Notes under the pieces: generated by a model
What the model saw: the letters and a program-made list of their open reading frames with translations, nothing else
Told to the model about the DNA's origin: nothing
The model's database searches: none
Part shown: positions 13,597-15,246 of the stretch, piece by piece
Layout of the letters: each line of letters starts with the position of its first letter
How positions within the stretch are numbered: the stretch's first letter is position 1
Program-made: the position numbers and the translations under genes
Source of the DNA: Clostridiales bacterium UBA1248
Lineage (GTDB): Bacteria > Bacillota > Clostridia > Oscillospirales > CAG-272
Assembly: GCA_002308615.1 (NCBI GenBank)
Contig: DBWC01000104.1
Coordinates: forward strand, 1 to 15,246
Direction of reading: 5' to 3'
DNA: 15,246 nucleotides

Positions 13597-13834
13597 TGTC
13601 AAGCCCGTTTTTTATCTTTTTTACGTTTTCTTCGCCTAACGCGGACAAAAGCGCTTTGATCTGCGCGTCGGACAGCGAATTGAGCTTCTTTTTTATGCCC
13701 GCCATATCGGACAGATACGGCATGGTGCGCGATCTGTCTATTCCGCAGGACGATGCGGCGGCGTTTATTTTTTCGCGCAGCTCCTCGTCGGATAACGACG
13801 TCAGCTCGCGCAGATTTTTTCTGTTAAGTTCCAT
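13580..13834 (-). CDS. Small helical protein with two L-x-S-L-S-D repeats, unknown function
   Basis: This 84-residue, apparently cytoplasmic, all-helical protein belongs to no family I recognise. It contains an internal repeat: L-T-S-L-S-D-E-E-L near residue 11 and L-N-S-L-S-D-A-Q-I near residue 51. Each is followed by an amphipathic helix. The open frame extends upstream to 13999, but the extension would run antisense through the divergent metallophosphoesterase gene. ATG 13834 has GGGGG 8 nt upstream, so I take it as the start. It is the first gene of the three-gene cassette and is divergent from the metallophosphoesterase across 66 nt. It has no clear -35 of its own. Confidence 0.7.
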   Translation of the reverse strand: MELNRKNLRELTSLSDEELREKINAAASSCGIDRSRTMPYLSDMAGIKKKLNSLSDAQIKALLSALGEENVKKIKNGLDNGYKR

Positions 13835-13862
13835 TGTTTTATCCCCCTTTTCATAATATACT
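13834..13862 (+). promoter_or_regulatory. Possible promoter of the metallophosphoesterase gene
   Basis: TTGTTT (13834-13839), 17 nt, TATACT (13857-13862). The -35 box is poor (3 of 6) and the -10 good (5 of 6). It falls in the 66-nt divergent gap, partly over the start of the opposite gene, so both directions would compete. Confidence 0.4.
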
Positions 13863-13900
13863 ATGATCGTTTTTGAAAAATGATACTGAAAGGAGATATT

Positions 13901-14389
13901 ATGCAGAAAACGATACTCGTTTTTTCGGATTCGCACGGAAGCTCGTTCAATATGCAGAACGTTATAAACCGTTATCCCGAGATAGAATGCGTCATACACT
14001 GCGGAGACGGGGAGGAGGACACAAAATATCTGGCTTTGCCGCCCGTCACCGGGCTTCTTGCCGTAAAAGGCAACTGCGATTTCTCGTCAAAAGAGCCGAC
14101 GCTGATACGCGTTGAGCTTTGCGGGCTTGATTTTATTATCTGCCACGGCGACGCGTACGGCGTAAAATTAGGGCTGCAAAGATTTGAGAACTTTGCCGTA
14201 AAAAGCGGATGCGATATAGCCCTTTTCGGACATACTCACAGCCCGTATCTGAATAAAATAAAAACGGAGGACAAGACCGTTTACGTCTGCAATCCCGGCA
14301 GTATTTCGCGTCCTTTTACGGGAAGACCGTCGTACGCGGTCATAAAAATAAACGGCAAAAACGTTACTGTAGAAAACGAAACGGTGTGA
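13901..14389 (+). CDS. YfcE-type metallophosphoesterase
   Basis: This 162-residue cytoplasmic phosphodiesterase belongs to the calcineurin-like YfcE/MJ0936 group. All five metal-binding motifs are present in order: F-S-D-S-H-G (residues ~8-13), H-C-G-D-G-E (~38-43), G-N-C-D (~61-64), C-H-G-D (~83-86) and G-H-T-H-S (~114-118). The closing N-P-G-S-I-S-R-P is also typical. Members hydrolyse phosphodiester substrates with a two-metal centre; the physiological substrate is usually unknown. The frame is open back to ATG 13880, but ATG 13901 has AAAGGAG at 13888-13894 and gives the family N-terminus, so I use it. The gene is divergent from the small-protein cassette. In many Firmicutes this gene sits beside rdgB and rph, but neither is here. 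Confidence 0.9.
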   Translation: MQKTILVFSDSHGSSFNMQNVINRYPEIECVIHCGDGEEDTKYLALPPVTGLLAVKGNCDFSSKEPTLIRVELCGLDFIICHGDAYGVKLGLQRFENFAVKSGCDIALFGHTHSPYLNKIKTEDKTVYVCNPGSISRPFTGRPSYAVIKINGKNVTVENETV

Positions 14390-14409
14390 TCGGCGTATTT
14401 AAACAAATT

Positions 14410-14421
14410 TTTACCGGTAAA
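14410..14421. promoter_or_regulatory. Perfect 12-bp palindrome upstream of the MarR promoter
   Basis: TTTACCGGTAAA is a perfect palindrome centred about 38 bp upstream of the -35 box of the marR-family gene and 20 nt after the metallophosphoesterase stop. It could be an operator or a remnant terminator stem. The T-run lies on the wrong side for a plus-strand terminator. Confidence 0.4.
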
Positions 14422-14453
14422 GTGAAAAGTAGATGAAATTTTCCTTCAAACTG

Positions 14454-14482
14454 TTGACAAAATAACTAATAGTGTTTATAAT
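14454..14482 (+). promoter_or_regulatory. Perfect sigma-A promoter of the MarR-family gene, with operator-like repeats
   Basis: TTGACA (14454-14459), 17 nt, TATAAT (14477-14482), a full consensus match. Within the spacer is ACTA-A-TAGT (14465-14473). ATAGTGT (14469-14475) has an inverted partner ACACTAT at 14507-14513 over the start codon. MarR repressors often bind such sites at their own promoters, so autoregulation is plausible. Transcription should begin near 14489, which excludes ATG 14485 as the start. Confidence 0.85.
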
Positions 14483-14511
14483 AAATGCGACAAAAAACGG
14501 AGGTATACACT

Positions 14512-14937
14512 ATGAAAACAAAAAAAGGCGAATACGCGGCGGGGCTGATTAAGGAGATCTCAAATTTATACGCGCTCAGAATTCGCATAGAAGCGGAAAA
14601 TCTCGGCATTAAAAACGCTTACAGAACGCTTCTTTCACAGCTTTACTTAAAGGACGGAGGAACACAGCTTTCACTTGCGGAAAAAACCGGGATGAAGGCT
14701 CCCACTATAAGCATAACGCTTCGTAAAATGGAAAAAGACGGTCTTGTTGACCGTGTCGTGGATGAAAAGGATCTGCGCAAAACGCACGTTTATCTGACGG
14801 AGAAGGGCAGACAGACGACGGATAATTTAAACGCGGCAATAGACAGAATAAACGAAGGCTTTGTAAAAGGCATGACGGAGACCGAAAAAGAAGGCTTCCT
14901 CAAAGCGCTTGAAAACATCAAGGCTTCTTTAAAATAA
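14512..14937 (+). CDS. MarR family transcriptional regulator
   Basis: This 141-residue winged-helix DNA-binding protein is probably dimeric. The core is L-S-L-A-E-K-T-G-M-K-A-P-T-I-S-I-T-L-R-K-M, the helix-turn-helix at about residues 57-77. It is followed by the wing D-E-K-D-L-R-K-T-H-V-Y-L-T-E-K-G. Helices on both sides match the MarR dimer interface. MarR proteins usually repress efflux, stress or catabolic genes and release DNA on binding small ligands. The start is ATG 14512 with GGAGG 8 nt upstream; the earlier in-frame ATG 14485 lies before the transcript start. The gene is alone in its transcription unit, flanked by a terminator and a convergent ABC gene, so no target other than its own promoter is suggested here. 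Confidence 0.9.
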   Translation: MKTKKGEYAAGLIKEISNLYALRIRIEAENLGIKNAYRTLLSQLYLKDGGTQLSLAEKTGMKAPTISITLRKMEKDGLVDRVVDEKDLRKTHVYLTEKGRQTTDNLNAAIDRINEGFVKGMTETEKEGFLKALENIKASLK

Positions 14938-14954
14938 AATTTGAAAATAAAGAT

Positions 14955-14981
14955 CCGGGAGAGTTTTAAAAGCTCTCCCGG
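14955..14981. terminator. Bidirectional rho-independent terminator
   Basis: CCGGGAGAG (14955-14963) and CTCTCCCGG (14973-14981) form a 9-bp stem, with TTTT/AAAA able to extend it inward. GTTTGTGTTTT follows on the plus strand. Convergent position between the marR-family gene and the ABC gene suggests it ends both transcripts. The minus-strand U-tract (ATCTTTATTTTC) is less regular. Confidence 0.88.
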
Positions 14982-14998
14982 GTTTGTGTTTTCTGTTT

Positions 14999-15246
14999 TT
15001 ATGAAAGTATCGCGCGGTCGTTCGTAAACTCTCCGCCGCTCGCTTTTGTAAACATCTCAAGAAGATCTTCAACGGTAAGGCTCTTTTTTTCTTCGCCTGA
15101 CACGTCTACTATTACTTTGCCCTCGTGCATCATTATAAGTCTGTTGCCGTGGGCTATGGCGTCCTTCATGTTATGGGTTATCATAAGCGTGGTAAGATTG
15201 TTTTCACCTACTATGCGCTCCGTTATCTCAAGCACTTTAGCGGCTG
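14999..15246 (-). CDS. ABC transporter ATP-binding protein, C-terminal part (cut by window edge)
   Basis: The frame stays open to the right edge, so only the last ~82 residues are visible. They include T-L-M-I-T-H-N-M-K-D-A, with the H-loop histidine that contacts the ATP gamma-phosphate, then G-N-R-L-I-M-M-H-E-G-K and the tail V-S-G-E-E-K-K-S-L-T-V-E-D-L-L. This tail is characteristic of the COG1101 ATPase. It works with a TrpX/COG2984-type binding lipoprotein and a COG4120 permease in uptake of aromatic amino acids or related solutes. In such operons the ATPase is often last, which fits the terminator just downstream. A GTG at 15235 is not a start because the helix preceding the H-loop continues upstream of it. 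The substrate is not determined. Confidence 0.88.
   Translation of the reverse strand, partial: AAKVLEITERIVGENNLTTLMITHNMKDAIAHGNRLIMMHEGKVIVDVSGEEKKSLTVEDLLEMFTKASGGEFTNDRAILS

Noticed and set aside
13880..13900. Upstream in-frame ATG start for the metallophosphoesterase.
   Set aside because: The AAAGGAG ribosome binding site lies between it and ATG 13901, which gives the usual family N-terminus.
14485..14511. Upstream in-frame ATG start for the MarR regulator.
   Set aside because: It lies 2 nt after the -10 box, before the expected transcript start; ATG 14512 has GGAGG at the right distance.

Overview
The window looks like chromosomal DNA of a Gram-positive, probably gut- or rumen-dwelling member of the Clostridia (Oscillospirales-like). 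This rests on consensus sigma-A promoters, strong AGGAGG-type ribosome binding sites, a PTS membrane component, a dockerin-bearing secreted enzyme and a lipobox lipoprotein. The exact lineage is inference. I saw no rRNA, tRNA, CRISPR array, insertion sequence or prophage gene.

Layout: (1) 110-3158, plus strand: a 753-residue surface lipoprotein (glycosidase-like beta-propeller, two Big_2 Ig-like domains, C-terminal beta-sandwich), then a GNAT acetyltransferase fused to a YoaP-like domain. (2) 3291-6061, minus strand: a MATE exporter and a 427-residue polytopic membrane protein, apparently co-transcribed from a near-consensus promoter. (3) 6378-9455, minus strand: a 1025-residue secreted DUF4091 (GH123-like) protein with a type I dockerin and an unrecognised C-terminal domain. 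(4) 9580-12885, plus strand: a tight four-gene operon of PTS_EIIC_2-type membrane protein, DNA polymerase III delta (holA), a TOPRIM RNase M5-like protein and a GtrA-family membrane protein. It starts at a perfect consensus promoter placed back to back with the equally perfect promoter of the DUF4091 gene. (5) 13069-13834, minus strand: a compact cassette of three small proteins I could not assign to a family. (6) 13901-14937, plus strand: a YfcE-type metallophosphoesterase and a MarR regulator with its own perfect promoter. (7) 14999-15246, minus strand: the C-terminal end of an ABC ATPase of the COG1101 (TrpXYZ-like) type, cut by the window edge.

The most unusual feature is not a gene. Three intergenic regions (3193-3290, 6139-6233, 12901-13058) hold arrays built on one plan: a short constant word alternates with small hairpins whose stems differ from unit to unit. 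Each array has its own constant word (ATGAATTG, ATGAAGACGC, TCGATATG). In two of them the word also occurs in inverted orientation at the far side, so the whole array could fold as one branched structure. A decayed fourth example may lie at 6304-6374. All are at gene 3' ends. The second candidate for undescribed biology is the three-gene small-protein cassette at 13069-13834, which has overlapping or nearly touching genes and ends in a two-helix membrane anchor.
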